In this document: piece after piece, positions 55,890 through 64,000 of the stretch
Numbering within the stretch: position 1 is the stretch's first letter
Layout of the letters: each line of letters starts with the position of its first letter
NCBI RefSeq assembly: GCF_000691165.1
Contig: NZ_ASJD01000002.1
Span: 372,001 to 436,000, forward strand
Length of the DNA: 64,000 nt
Direction of reading: 5' to 3'
Origin: Bacillus safensis FO-36b
GTDB lineage: Bacteria; Bacillota; Bacilli; Bacillales; Bacillaceae
The notes under the pieces: generated by a model
What the model saw: only the letters and a program-made list of their open reading frames with translations
What the model was told of the DNA's origin: nothing
Database searches by the model: none
Translations under genes and position numbers: made by a program

Positions 55890-55955
55890 ATGTTTTCTGA
55901 TGTACTAAGCCAATTATTCGATTCTATTTCTAACATAATTAATACGCTTGGATAA
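55890..55955 (+). CDS. Unannotated 21-residue amphipathic peptide
   Basis: ATG 55890 follows AGAGGAGGCAAAAAT, one of the best ribosome-binding sites in the window. The peptide (starts MFSDVLSQLF, ends NIINTLG) has hydrophobic residues at 2, 5, 6, 9, 10, 13, 16, 17 and 20, a clear amphipathic helix, and net negative charge (two Asp, no Lys or Arg). A terminator follows within 3 bp. It resembles small secreted helical peptides such as modulin-like or membrane-active toxins in character, but I do not recognise a family, and no export or antitoxin gene is adjacent. Confidence 0.6.
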   Translation: MFSDVLSQLFDSISNIINTLG

Positions 55956-55957
55956 TG

Positions 55958-56000
55958 TAAAAAACCCCACTCATTCAATAGAGTGGGGCTTTCTTTTATT
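55958..56000. terminator. Bidirectional terminator between the peptide gene and argS
   Basis: AAAACCCCACTC and GAGTGGGGCTTT pair around an 8-nt loop, with A and T runs on the two sides; serves the peptide gene (+) and argS (-). Confidence 0.88.
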
Positions 56001-56003
56001 TCA

Positions 56004-57677
56004 TTACATCTTTTCCGGAGCCGATACACCAATTAGTTTTAATGCATTAGCAAGCGTGATTTGTGTTGCTTTCATGAGTGAAAGACGTGCTGTTGTTTTT
56101 GTTTCGTTTTCTGCGTCAATGACCTTCTCGGCATTGTAGAAGCTGTGAAGGGCTGATGCTAGGTCATAAATATAGTTCGTCACGCGGTGCGGAATACGCT
56201 TTTCAGCTGCTTCTGCTACAACTTCTGGGAAGCTGCCAATGATTTTTAGAAGATCGTATTCTTTTTCCGATTGAATGTGAGAGAAATCGGCTTTTTCAAG
56301 GTTCGGTTCATAGCCTTTTTCTTCACCTTGACGCAGCATGCTGCAAATTCTCGCATGCGCATATTGTGCATAGTACACAGGGTTTTCGTTAGACGTAGAA
56401 ATCGCTAAGTCTAGGTCAAAGTCCATATGTGTCGCCGCACTTCTCATCGCAAAGAAATAACGAGTCGCATCTAAGCCGACTTCTTCAATCAAGTCACGCA
56501 TTGTGACGGCTTTACCTGTACGTTTACTCATCTTCATCTTTTCACCGTTTTTGTAAAGGTGAACAAGCTGAATGATTTCGACTTCAAGCTTGTCAGCTGG
56601 ATATCCAAGTGCTTGAATCGCCGCTTTCATTCGAGGGATATAGCCGTGATGGTCCGCTCCCCAAATGTTAATGAGCTGGTCAAAGCCTCTGTCCAATTTG
56701 TCTTTATGATATGCGATGTCTGGAAGCAGGTAAGTGAAGCTGCCGTCCTTTTTAATCAGCACACGGTCCTTGTCATCGCCAAAATCAGTTGATCGCAGCC
56801 ACGTTGCGCCATCTTCTTCAAAAACATAGCCTTTAGCGCGAAGTGTCTCCAGCGCTGGTTCGATTTTTCCATTTTCATATAAAGAGGTTTCTGAATACCA
56901 TACATCAAATGGGACACGGAAATTCTCAAGGTCTACACGTAATTTCTCTAATTCGTATTTCAAGCCGTATTCACGGAAGAACTTCATACGCTCTTCTTCC
57001 GGTTCATGCACGAAACGGTCGCCAAATTCATCCGCAAGTTTTTGTCCGATGCCTTTGATGTCTTCTCCTCTGTAGCCGTCTTCAGGCATTTCTTTTTCAA
57101 GACCGAGTGCCTCAAAATAACGTACTTCTACAGATAAAGCGAGGTTATTGATTTGATTTCCTGCATCGTTGATATAGTATTCACGGCTCACATCGAACCC
57201 TGCTTTATCAAGGATGTTGCAAAGGGAATCTCCTACAGCTGCTCCGCGGGCATGTCCAAGGTGAAGGTCACCTGTTGGGTTGGCTGAGACGAATTCGACT
57301 TGCACCTTTTGACCGCCACCTGTATTCGTTTCGCCATAAGCTTCTTTTGCCTCAAGAACAGCTGGAATGAGTTTTGTTAAATACTGATTGTTCATATAAA
57401 AGTTAATGAACCCTGGACCTGCGATATCCAGTTTTTCAATGGAAGCTTTCCCTTTATCAAATGCATTGACGATGTCCTCTGCGATTTGACGAGGTGCTTT
57501 TTTCGCAATGCGGGCAAGCTGCATCGCCATGTTGGTCGAGTAATCACCGTGAGTTTTGTCTTTCGGCACTTCTAAAAGGACATCTGGCACCTGGCTTTCA
57601 TCGGCAAGTCCTGCTTTGACGACTGCCGCTATGATTTCTTCTTTTAACGCATCTTTGACCTGTTCTGCGATATTCAT
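56004..57677 (-). CDS. argS: Arginyl-tRNA synthetase
   Basis: 557 residues. Class I synthetase charging tRNA-Arg. HIGH-type motif [12 protein letters not shown] and KMSK motif [14 protein letters not shown]-terminal additional domain (1-110) and C-terminal DALR anticodon-binding domain (about 440-557) are present. The ATG overlaps the stop of ywiB by 4 bp. AAGGAGGATTTACG precedes the start. Confidence 0.97.
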   Translation of the reverse strand: MNIAEQVKDALKEEIIAAVVKAGLADESQVPDVLLEVPKDKTHGDYSTNMAMQLARIAKKAPRQIAEDIVNAFDKGKASIEKLDIAGPGFINFYMNNQYLTKLIPAVLEAKEAYGETNTGGGQKVQVEFVSANPTGDLHLGHARGAAVGDSLCNILDKAGFDVSREYYINDAGNQINNLALSVEVRYFEALGLEKEMPEDGYRGEDIKGIGQKLADEFGDRFVHEPEEERMKFFREYGLKYELEKLRVDLENFRVPFDVWYSETSLYENGKIEPALETLRAKGYVFEEDGATWLRSTDFGDDKDRVLIKKDGSFTYLLPDIAYHKDKLDRGFDQLINIWGADHHGYIPRMKAAIQALGYPADKLEVEIIQLVHLYKNGEKMKMSKRTGKAVTMRDLIEEVGLDATRYFFAMRSAATHMDFDLDLAISTSNENPVYYAQYAHARICSMLRQGEEKGYEPNLEKADFSHIQSEKEYDLLKIIGSFPEVVAEAAEKRIPHRVTNYIYDLASALHSFYNAEKVIDAENETKTTARLSLMKATQITLANALKLIGVSAPEKM

Positions 57678-58096
57678 GAACGTAAATCCTCCTTATACGA
57701 AATCGATAATGTATGTAAATGCTTTTGATCTTCTCCTGTCAGCATATCGTACGTAATGTGCAGCAGCCCCTTGTCCACATCGAGATCAATACCATGTGTG
57801 TGCACATCTAGCTGAAGTGTACCGAATGGCATCGTGTAATGTGTGACGGTTGTTTCTCCAATGAGAAAGCGCTGCTTCATTTGAATAGCCCCTGATCTCA
57901 TCACAAAAATTTCTTTTTCACTCATTTTCACAACGGTTTTTACTTGACCCATTTCATGTTCTTCATGGTAAGTGAGATACGTTTTGTCATTCTTCTCTTG
58001 GTACGTTCCAGTCGTGCGGAATTCGATCGTTTCAGCCGGCTCCGTCTCTGGTTTCATCACTGACTTTACATGAATTGAAATTTGGTTTTGTGTCAT
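57674..58096 (-). CDS. ywiB: YwiB, DUF1934 family protein
   Basis: 140 residues. A small beta-barrel-like protein (calycin-type fold) with alternating strands; segments [20 protein letters not shown] and [18 protein letters not shown]. Function unknown. Overlaps argS by 4 bp (ATGA), so the two are coupled, as in other Bacillus. Confidence 0.88.
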   Translation of the reverse strand: MTQNQISIHVKSVMKPETEPAETIEFRTTGTYQEKNDKTYLTYHEEHEMGQVKTVVKMSEKEIFVMRSGAIQMKQRFLIGETTVTHYTMPFGTLQLDVHTHGIDLDVDKGLLHITYDMLTGEDQKHLHTLSISYKEDLRS

Positions 58097-58133
58097 TTTG
58101 CACTTCCTTTGCTAAGACCCGTTTAACTAAAAT

Positions 58134-58162
58134 AGTATACCATATTCACGATCGCCTATCAT
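58134..58162 (-). promoter_or_regulatory. Promoter of ywiB-argS
   Basis: On the minus strand ATGATA (58157-58162), 17 bp, TATACT (58134-58139), the -10 extended by TGG, 38 bp before ywiB. Confidence 0.5.
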
Positions 58163-58220
58163 ACCATCATTTCTCATCTTCACGGCGATTAAACTTCGTT
58201 TTTCATCTTGAGCCATCCCT

Positions 58221-58568
58221 TTAGAAAAAAAGAAAAATACAACTGACCAATATGACAAGTCCAGCCTTTACGCCTAAGTCTTTTCTTTTCATTAAGTAAA
58301 AAAGAGCCTGTATGCCTGAACTTGCCAAAAATGCCTGAAAAAAATCAAATGGTGCGATTTGATCCTTTTTAAATATCACATGCATGAATAACGCAATGGC
58401 CGTCAGATAGAAAAAGCCTCGATCGTGAAACAGCCCCAGCATCTCTTCCTTTGCTTCCTTTTTCGAAGCAAAAACAGGCGGATCAGCTGCGAGCTCTCGT
58501 TTCAGTGTAAGAAAGCCTGCCCCTAACACACATAAAGCGAGGAACACCATCAATATGGACGAAAACAT
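58221..58568 (-). CDS. Membrane protein of unknown function, 115 residues
   Basis: Three or four predicted helices (FSSILMVFLALCVLGAGFLTL; GFFYLTAIALFMHVIF; FFQAFLASSGIQALFYLM; AGLVILVSCIFLFF) with a conserved-looking basic loop after the first. AAAGGAGGCAGTTC before the ATG supports expression. No family recognised. It replaces the sbo-alb and rapF-phrF region found here in B. subtilis. Confidence 0.7.
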   Translation of the reverse strand: MFSSILMVFLALCVLGAGFLTLKRELAADPPVFASKKEAKEEMLGLFHDRGFFYLTAIALFMHVIFKKDQIAPFDFFQAFLASSGIQALFYLMKRKDLGVKAGLVILVSCIFLFF

Positions 58569-58598
58569 GAACTGCCTCCTTTATTTTTTGACCAATGT

Positions 58599-58635
58599 AA
58601 AAAAAGAGCTTGTCCATATGAGATGACAAGCTCCT
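58599..58635 (-). terminator. speB terminator
   Basis: On the minus strand GAGCTTGTC and GACAAGCTC pair around a 10-nt loop, followed by seven T. Confidence 0.9.
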
Positions 58636-58646
58636 CTATCAACTGA

Positions 58647-59519
58647 TTATTTCACAAACCCAAGCAGCATTTCGCGTAAAAGCTTACTCGCTGTATTCGC
58701 TGTTTGGTCTGAATGATCATATACAGGTGCTACCTCGACAAGGTCAGCCCCGACGACTTGGACGTCAGATCCTGCAATTGAATGAATGGATGCAAGCAGC
58801 TCTTTTGATGTAATACCGCCAGCATCTACCGTTCCTGTACCAGGTGCATGAGCTGGATCAAGTACATCAATGTCGATCGTCACGTACACTGGACGCCCTT
58901 TTAGCTTTGGCAATACTTGCTTCAATGGCTCCAGTACTTCAAATTTAGAAATGTGCATACCCGCTTCTTTTGCCCATTCAAATTCTTCTTTCATTCCAGA
59001 ACGGATGCCGAAAGAGAATACATTTTCAGCTCCAATCAGTCCTGCAGCTTTACGAATCGGTGTTGAATGTGAAAGCGGCTCCCCCTCATATTCCTCACGA
59101 AGATCCGTATGTGCGTCCATATGGATGATGGCCAAATCAGGGTATTTCTTATACATCGCACGGAAAACCGGCCAAGACACGAGATGCTCGCCGCCCATTC
59201 CTAATGGAAACTTTCCTTTTTCCAAGATGCTGTCGACATACTCTTCAATTAAATCTAAGCTTTTCTGTGCATTCCCAAAAGGAAGTGGGATGTCACCCGC
59301 ATCAAAGAATGGCACCTCATGCAGCTCACGATCTAAATAAGGGCTGTATTCCTCTAAACCGATCGATACTTCACGAATGCGGTTCGGACCGAAACGTGAA
59401 CCTGGGCGGTAGCTGACTGTCCAATCCATCGGCATGCCGTATAAAATGACCTTTGCATCTTCCCATGTCGGATGACTTCCAATAAACACTTTTCCTGAAT
59501 AAGCCTCGTCGAATCTCAT
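58647..59519 (-). CDS. speB: Agmatinase
   Basis: 290 residues. Hydrolyses agmatine to putrescine and urea. Binuclear Mn site: GMGGEHLVSW, HMDAHTDLR and TIDIDVLDPAHAPGTG, the ureohydrolase signatures. AAAAGGAGG before the ATG. Second gene of the polyamine pair; a terminator stands between it and speE. Confidence 0.95.
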   Translation of the reverse strand: MRFDEAYSGKVFIGSHPTWEDAKVILYGMPMDWTVSYRPGSRFGPNRIREVSIGLEEYSPYLDRELHEVPFFDAGDIPLPFGNAQKSLDLIEEYVDSILEKGKFPLGMGGEHLVSWPVFRAMYKKYPDLAIIHMDAHTDLREEYEGEPLSHSTPIRKAAGLIGAENVFSFGIRSGMKEEFEWAKEAGMHISKFEVLEPLKQVLPKLKGRPVYVTIDIDVLDPAHAPGTGTVDAGGITSKELLASIHSIAGSDVQVVGADLVEVAPVYDHSDQTANTASKLLREMLLGFVK

Positions 59520-59542
59520 GCAAGATTCCTCCTTTTACGCTT

Positions 59543-59572
59543 CAAAAAATGCGCAAACCGTCATTTGCGCAT
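59543..59572 (-). terminator. Terminator between speE and speB
   Basis: On the minus strand ATGCGCAAA, TGACGG, TTTGCGCAT then TTTTTG. It lies 16 bp after the speE stop and 24 bp before speB, so it should limit read-through into speB unless bypassed. Confidence 0.85.
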
Positions 59573-59588
59573 GTCCATTTCGCTTGAT

Positions 59589-60419
59589 TTATTTGATTAA
59601 GTCGCTCACAAATTTCGGCAGAACGAATGCCGCTTTGTGCAATTCTTTTGTGTAATATTTCGTCTCAATATCAAAGAAACGGCTGTCTTTTACAGCAAGT
59701 GGATCATATTTTTTAGAACCGATGGTGAATGTCCAAAGACCGCTTGGATACGTTGGAATATTCGCTGTGTAAAGCTTCGTAATTGGGAAAATTTCTTTTA
59801 CATCACGCTGTACATTTGTAATCAGCTCAGGTGTGAACCAAGGGTTGTCCGTTTGTGCAACGAAAATACCGTCTTCTTTGAGTGCTTTTGCAATTCCTGC
59901 GTAAAATCCTTTAGAGAACAGGTTCACAGCTGGTCCAACAGGCTCAGTAGAGTCAACCATAATCACATCATACTCGTTGTCAGCTTCAGCAATGTGCATA
60001 AAACCGTCTCCTACTTTCACATCTACACGAGGATCGTCTAGTTTCCCAGCGATAGAAGGAAGGAATTTCTTCGAGTATTCGATGACCTTTCCGTCAATAT
60101 CAACAAGTGTCGCTTTTTTCACACTTGAGTGTTTGAGGATCTCACGAATGACACCCCCGTCTCCTCCGCCTACAACAAGAACATTTTCCGGGTTTGGATG
60201 AGTGAAAAGAGGAACATGTGCCACCATTTCGTGGTATACAAACTCATCTTTCTCAGACGTCATCACCATGCCGTCTAAAAACAGCATATTACCAAACTCT
60301 TCTGTTTCCACCATTTCTAAATGCTGAAAGTCTGTTTGTTCTGTGTGAAGGGTTTTGTTCACCTTCAATGTAATACCAAAATTCTTCGTTTGCTTCTCTG
60401 TATACCAAAGTTCGCTCAT
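59589..60419 (-). CDS. speE: Spermidine synthase
   Basis: 276 residues. Transfers aminopropyl from decarboxylated SAM to putrescine. SAM-fold motif [16 protein letters not shown], the catalytic aspartate in [11 protein letters not shown], and [16 protein letters not shown] at the substrate site. GAGAGGAAG precedes the ATG. Followed by speB, whose product putrescine is its substrate. Confidence 0.96.
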   Translation of the reverse strand: MSELWYTEKQTKNFGITLKVNKTLHTEQTDFQHLEMVETEEFGNMLFLDGMVMTSEKDEFVYHEMVAHVPLFTHPNPENVLVVGGGDGGVIREILKHSSVKKATLVDIDGKVIEYSKKFLPSIAGKLDDPRVDVKVGDGFMHIAEADNEYDVIMVDSTEPVGPAVNLFSKGFYAGIAKALKEDGIFVAQTDNPWFTPELITNVQRDVKEIFPITKLYTANIPTYPSGLWTFTIGSKKYDPLAVKDSRFFDIETKYYTKELHKAAFVLPKFVSDLIK

Positions 60420-60507
60420 TGTTCATCTTCCTCTCATCCAATAATAAACAAACATCTATTGTTAGCGCCTTTTATCGGCTTTGACTATATCGATTGTCCA
60501 AGAAAAA

Positions 60508-60536
60508 AGTATAGTGGATTCATATCAAATTGTAAA
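60508..60536 (-). promoter_or_regulatory. Promoter of speE
   Basis: On the minus strand TTTACA (60531-60536), 17 bp, TATACT (60508-60513), 88 bp before the ATG. Confidence 0.75.
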
Positions 60537-60584
60537 GAACCGCATGAGTTCTCTTCATTTTTTAAAGCGCTCCTGCAATCGCTT

Positions 60585-60614
60585 GTTTAAAACGGTTTTC
60601 TTTGTTCCATACTG
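60585..60614 (+). promoter_or_regulatory. Candidate forespore promoter of pbpG
   Basis: GTTTA (60585-60589), 18 bp, CATACTG (60608-60614) resembles the sigma-G/sigma-F -35 and -10 pair. It is 30 bp before the start. pbpG is forespore-expressed in B. subtilis. Confidence 0.35.
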
Positions 60615-60643
60615 ATAAAAAACCGTCAAAATGGGGGCTTTGC

Positions 60644-62713
60644 ATGGACACAATCATGAGTAATAAAAAAATCCGCATGACCGTGAAAACGATTCGAGCC
60701 TGTTTTTTTATCGGCTTGCTCGCTTTTCTATTTGCAGGTACCGTCTTTTTGACGATTCTATTAATAGCTAAATGGCAAGGTGCCCCTTCTGTTCAAGTTC
60801 CCCAATCCACGACCATTTATGCAGCCGATGGCTCAAAGCTTGGAGAATCCAGCTTTGGAGAAAAGAGATATTGGGTGCCATTAAAGGAGATGTCTCCTCA
60901 TATCAGACAGGCAGTTGTCGCTGTTGAAGATAAAACCTTTTATGAGCATCATGGCTTTGATGTGAAACGGATGGCAGGTGCTGCGGTGGCCGATATTCGT
61001 GCCATGGCTAAGGTGCAAGGTGCCAGCACGATCACCCAGCAATATGCACGAAACCTTTATTTAGATCATGATAAAACGTGGAAACGGAAGTGGAATGAAG
61101 CCTTTTACACGATTCGTTTAGAACAAAACTATACAAAAGATGAGATTTTAGAAGGATACTTGAACACCATTTATTATGGTCACGGAGCGTACGGTGTGGA
61201 AGCAGCGTCCCGTCTGTATTTCGGGAAAAAAGCAAAGAACTTAACCCTCGCTGAATCTGCCCTGCTTGCCGGTATCCCAAAGGGGCCTTCTCTCTATTCC
61301 CCTTATGTGAATGAGGAGAAAGCCGGCGCAAGAAAGAATATGATTTTGAGACAAATGCACGAGGATGGCATGATTACGAAAAAAGCAGCCGATGACGCTG
61401 CGAAAGAAAAGCTGTCCTATCGCCCTTTGCAAAAGAAGCAGCTGCAAGCAAAGCAAGCTCCGTATTTATATGACGATGTGATTCGTGAGTTGAAACAAAG
61501 CTTGGGGTTAACTGAGGAACAGATTGAAACCTATGGGCTTCATATCCAAACGACTCTCAATCCAGAATTACAGAAAATCGCAGAAAAGACACTAAAAAAC
61601 GAGATGAATTCCAAATCGGAAATCCAAATCGGCTTTGCCGCCATCCATCCCCAAACAGGGCATGTACTTGCCCTCATAGGCGGGAGAGATTATGAGAAAA
61701 GTCCATTCAATCGGGTGACACAAGCAAAAAGACAGCCCGGTTCAACCATGAAACCCCTTCTTTATTACATTGCCTTGCAAAACGGGTTTACACCCGCAAC
61801 CGTCATGCGCAGTGAGGAAACGGTGTTTGAACTGGATGATCAAGGCAGCGATGCCGCTTATTCACCAAGCAATTATCACGGCTATTACGCCAATGACGGC
61901 ATTACAATGCTTCAAGCTTTAGCGCTGTCTGATAATATTTACGCTGTAAAGACCCATCTATTTTTAGGAATGGAACAGCTTGTACGTGCTGGCAAAACAT
62001 TTGGAATCAAGGAGAAACTAGATCAAGTACCCTCTCTTGCCCTGGGCACGTCTCCTGTGAAACCCATTGAAATGACCAATGCTTACGCCATGCTGGTCAA
62101 TGGCGGAAAACGCGTCAAACCAACCTTTATTACGAAAGTAACCGACGCAAAAGGCAATGTGCTTTTTGAAGAGAAACAAAAACGAGAACAAATCCTAGAT
62201 GAAAAAGCAGCATTTGTCACCACCGACATGATGTCAGGCATGTTCAATGATCAATTAAACGGCTATACAAGTGTCACTGGCCGCACCATTATAAAGGACC
62301 TTACAAGAACATACGGAGGAAAGTCTGGGACTACAGGCGCCGACAGCTGGATGATCGGCTTCTCTCCCCAGCTCGTCACAGGTGTATGGACTGGCTATGA
62401 TAAAGGCCGCACCATTGACTCAGTCGAAGAAACAGCCTATGCGAAAAAAATATGGGCTTCCTTTATGGAATCAGCTCTCTCAAAGCAGCCAGCCTCCTCC
62501 TTCATGCCGCCAGACGGTGTCAAAGGGGTATATATTAATCCAAAAACCGGCGACCTCGCAGGTCCAGGATGTGAATCAAAGGTATTCACCTATTTTATAG
62601 AAGGTACGGAGCCGACAAGTGTCTGCTATGGTGCTGAGGACAAGGCCTCTGAGCAGGAACCAGTTCAAGATCAAAAGCCAAAGAAATGGTGGGAAAAGTG
62701 GCTGAAACGTTAA
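60644..62713 (+). CDS. pbpG: Penicillin-binding protein 2d (class A, sporulation)
   Basis: 689 residues from ATG 60644 with GGGGGC upstream; the frame to 60602 lacks a site. Bifunctional wall synthase: membrane anchor (residues 13-42), glycosyltransferase domain with EDKTFYEHHGFDVK and GASTITQQYARNLYL, then a transpeptidase domain with the SxxK motif PGSTMKPLL, SDN in ALSDNIYAV and KSGTTG in TYGGKSGTTGADS. In B. subtilis PbpG with PbpF builds the germ-cell wall of the spore. Confidence 0.93.
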   Translation: MDTIMSNKKIRMTVKTIRACFFIGLLAFLFAGTVFLTILLIAKWQGAPSVQVPQSTTIYAADGSKLGESSFGEKRYWVPLKEMSPHIRQAVVAVEDKTFYEHHGFDVKRMAGAAVADIRAMAKVQGASTITQQYARNLYLDHDKTWKRKWNEAFYTIRLEQNYTKDEILEGYLNTIYYGHGAYGVEAASRLYFGKKAKNLTLAESALLAGIPKGPSLYSPYVNEEKAGARKNMILRQMHEDGMITKKAADDAAKEKLSYRPLQKKQLQAKQAPYLYDDVIRELKQSLGLTEEQIETYGLHIQTTLNPELQKIAEKTLKNEMNSKSEIQIGFAAIHPQTGHVLALIGGRDYEKSPFNRVTQAKRQPGSTMKPLLYYIALQNGFTPATVMRSEETVFELDDQGSDAAYSPSNYHGYYANDGITMLQALALSDNIYAVKTHLFLGMEQLVRAGKTFGIKEKLDQVPSLALGTSPVKPIEMTNAYAMLVNGGKRVKPTFITKVTDAKGNVLFEEKQKREQILDEKAAFVTTDMMSGMFNDQLNGYTSVTGRTIIKDLTRTYGGKSGTTGADSWMIGFSPQLVTGVWTGYDKGRTIDSVEETAYAKKIWASFMESALSKQPASSFMPPDGVKGVYINPKTGDLAGPGCESKVFTYFIEGTEPTSVCYGAEDKASEQEPVQDQKPKKWWEKWLKR

Positions 62714-62722
62714 AAAAGACAT

Positions 62723-62752
62723 GAAAAACCCCGAGACCTGCATCTCGGGATT
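62723..62752. terminator. Terminator between pbpG and ywhD
   Basis: CCCGAGA (62730-62736) and TCTCGGG (62743-62749) with a 6-nt loop; the minus strand follows with GTTTTTC, so it mainly serves ywhD and may also end pbpG. Confidence 0.75.
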
Positions 62753-62837
62753 CTCCATGTCCTAGCTTTAACACCAGTTTACTCAAAAACCGGAGAGAAT
62801 TGGTAGCCATCCGCCAATCTTCACAAAAATTTCACAA

Positions 62838-63356
62838 TTATTCAGGGACAGCCAATCCTTCTTTTAATTCATCTGTCGATGCGTCCCATAGCGCTTGATT
62901 ATGACCTTTTAAGAAATCAGCCAGCACCTTTTTGGATACGTCATCCATATGACTAACGACAATTTTTCGCTTCATCGATTTATCCATTAAATTCACATGC
63001 TCTGGAAGTGACTTATACCCGCGGCGGATCGAACGGTCAACGGTCATTTCACAAGCCGTCACACCTGCATAATAAGGCCCTTCTTCTCTGCGGTCAATCG
63101 TCACCCATACGAGCCAATACGGTTTTCCGTTCGGCACCTCTTCTTTTGTTTTCAAAAATTTAATTCCTTTTTCGACGGCACTTCTTGCATGCATGGCACC
63201 AATATCAATGACAGCTTCCTTTTCTTCTACATCAATGATGACTGGCGAGATATTATCAAGACTGAGGGCACCTGCCCCAAAGCCTCCATGTCCGTCGGTT
63301 GCATCTGTTTTTTTAATGATGTTAAAACCAATTGGTTTCTTCTTTTTACCTTCCAT
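62838..63356 (-). CDS. ywhD: YwhD family protein
   Basis: 172 residues, same length as B. subtilis YwhD. Soluble, family segments GFNIIKKTDATDGHGGFGAGAL near the start and PYWLVWVTIDRREEGPYYAGVTACEM in the middle. Function unknown. GGAGGTTTAATGA precedes the ATG; it follows ywhC by 12 bp, so they are likely one transcript. Confidence 0.88.
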   Translation of the reverse strand: MEGKKKKPIGFNIIKKTDATDGHGGFGAGALSLDNISPVIIDVEEKEAVIDIGAMHARSAVEKGIKFLKTKEEVPNGKPYWLVWVTIDRREEGPYYAGVTACEMTVDRSIRRGYKSLPEHVNLMDKSMKRKIVVSHMDDVSKKVLADFLKGHNQALWDASTDELKEGLAVPE

Positions 63357-63368
63357 TCATTAAACCTC

Positions 63369-64000
63369 CTAAAGCAGCGGCTTCAAAATAAGATTAAACC
63401 AGTGTATGATTTGATCCCGCATTCCGATCAATGGACCAAACACAAACTGTCCCAGCGGTGTGATCACGAATATGAGAAAAATAATGATCCCATATTGTTC
63501 AAATTGCGTCATTTTCGCCCGGATACGGGGGCTGACGACGTCCTCAATAATACGATACCCATCCAGCGGCGGAAGTGGTAATAAGTTAAATAGGAACAAG
63601 ATGACGTTTAAGTTAATAAAGATTAAAAAGAAATTATCGACTCCCGGCTCAAAGCGCATGATCCACTCCCCGCCAAATTTCTGAAGAAGCACATACACAA
63701 AAAAGCCCAAAAACGCCAGCACCAAGTTACTTAATGGCCCAGCAATGGAGACACAAATCCCTGCTAAGCGCGGTTTTTTAAAATGGTAACGATTGACCGG
63801 TACAGGTCTCGCCCAGCCAAACCCGGCCACAAAGATCAAAATCGTCCCGAATACATCAAGATGCTTCAGTGGATTGAGCGTCAGTCTCCCTTGATTCTTA
63901 GCCGTCGGGTCTCCGAATCGGTACGCAACATATGCATGCGCCAGCTCGTGCATCGTAAATGCAACAACAAGCGTAATGGCAACATATGGAATAAGTTCTA
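63369..64000 (-). CDS. ywhC: Site-2-type zinc metalloprotease YwhC (5' end missing)
   Basis: 210 residues visible; the frame continues past the window edge (ELIPYVAITLVVAFT precedes the active site), so the gene start is outside. M50 family: HELAHAY (HExxH zinc site at the start of the visible part) and the second motif NLLPLPPLDGYRII with the metal-binding Asp. Several membrane helices. Its substrate is not known. Confidence 0.9.
   Translation of the reverse strand, partial: ELIPYVAITLVVAFTMHELAHAYVAYRFGDPTAKNQGRLTLNPLKHLDVFGTILIFVAGFGWARPVPVNRYHFKKPRLAGICVSIAGPLSNLVLAFLGFFVYVLLQKFGGEWIMRFEPGVDNFFLIFINLNVILFLFNLLPLPPLDGYRIIEDVVSPRIRAKMTQFEQYGIIIFLIFVITPLGQFVFGPLIGMRDQIIHWFNLILKPLL

Noticed and set aside
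60321-60590. Plus-strand frame of 89 codons with several cysteines
   Set aside because: Overlaps the start of speE and its promoter; no ribosome-binding site.

Overview
The window is a stretch of a low-GC, endospore-forming Firmicute chromosome. Gene order and protein sequences match the ywm-ywl-ywk-ywj-ywi-ywh segment of Bacillus subtilis. Lengths, divergence and gene content point to a close relative, most likely the Bacillus pumilus group; this is inference from remembered gene order and was not tested by alignment. Most genes lie on the minus strand. No tRNA, rRNA, insertion sequence, prophage or CRISPR array is visible.

Layout. 1-2734 (+): the end of an MFS carrier and an FdhF/YdeP-type molybdopterin oxidoreductase, the main accessory part of the left end. 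2786-8285 (-): two tandem secreted von Willebrand A proteins (ywmD, ywmC), spoIID with a sigma-E promoter, murAA, ywmB and ywzB; then ywmA (+). 8975-16179 (-): the complete F1Fo ATP synthase operon atpIBEFHAGDC with a clear sigma-A promoter and a possible extra small membrane gene before atpI. 16389-25924 (-): upp, glyA, ywlG, rpiB-like ywlF, the arginine phosphatase ywlE, mntP, the tRNA threonylcarbamoyl gene ywlC, ywlB, spoIIR (sigma-F promoter), a lipoprotein, prmC and prfA. A DnaA-box cluster sits at ywlC. 26135-36560: racA (+), then ywkB, maeA, tdk, rpmE, rho, glpX, murAZ, tal and fbaA (-). 36739-40251: spo0F, ywjG, pyrG with a CTP-sensing attenuation leader, and rpoE. 40809-47363 (-): a five-gene fatty-acid beta-oxidation operon (fadF, thiolase, hydroxyacyl-CoA dehydrogenase, two acyl-CoA dehydrogenases) under a FadR operator. 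47507-54631: cardiolipin synthase clsB, uvsE, sigma-B-type ywjC, a structured intergenic element, an S66 peptidase, the ABC exporter ywjA under a Fur box, and a second cardiolipin synthase (ywiE) with a sigma-B promoter. 54784-64000: a second S66 peptidase, an unannotated 21-residue amphipathic peptide gene, argS-ywiB, a membrane protein, speE-speB, pbpG, ywhD and the start-truncated ywhC.

The genes serve energy conservation, one-carbon, nucleotide and polyamine metabolism, central carbon flux, cell-wall precursor synthesis, and several sporulation checkpoints (spo0F, racA, spoIIR, spoIID, pbpG). Compared with B. subtilis as I remember it, the nar-fnr block between ywiE and argS and the subtilosin (sbo-alb) and rapF-phrF block between ywiB and speB are absent; the S66 peptidase, the small peptide gene and a 115-residue membrane protein occupy those places. 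The least explained items are the peptide gene at 55890, the structured element at 50035-50236 between two near-identical terminators, and the DnaA-box cluster at ywlC.
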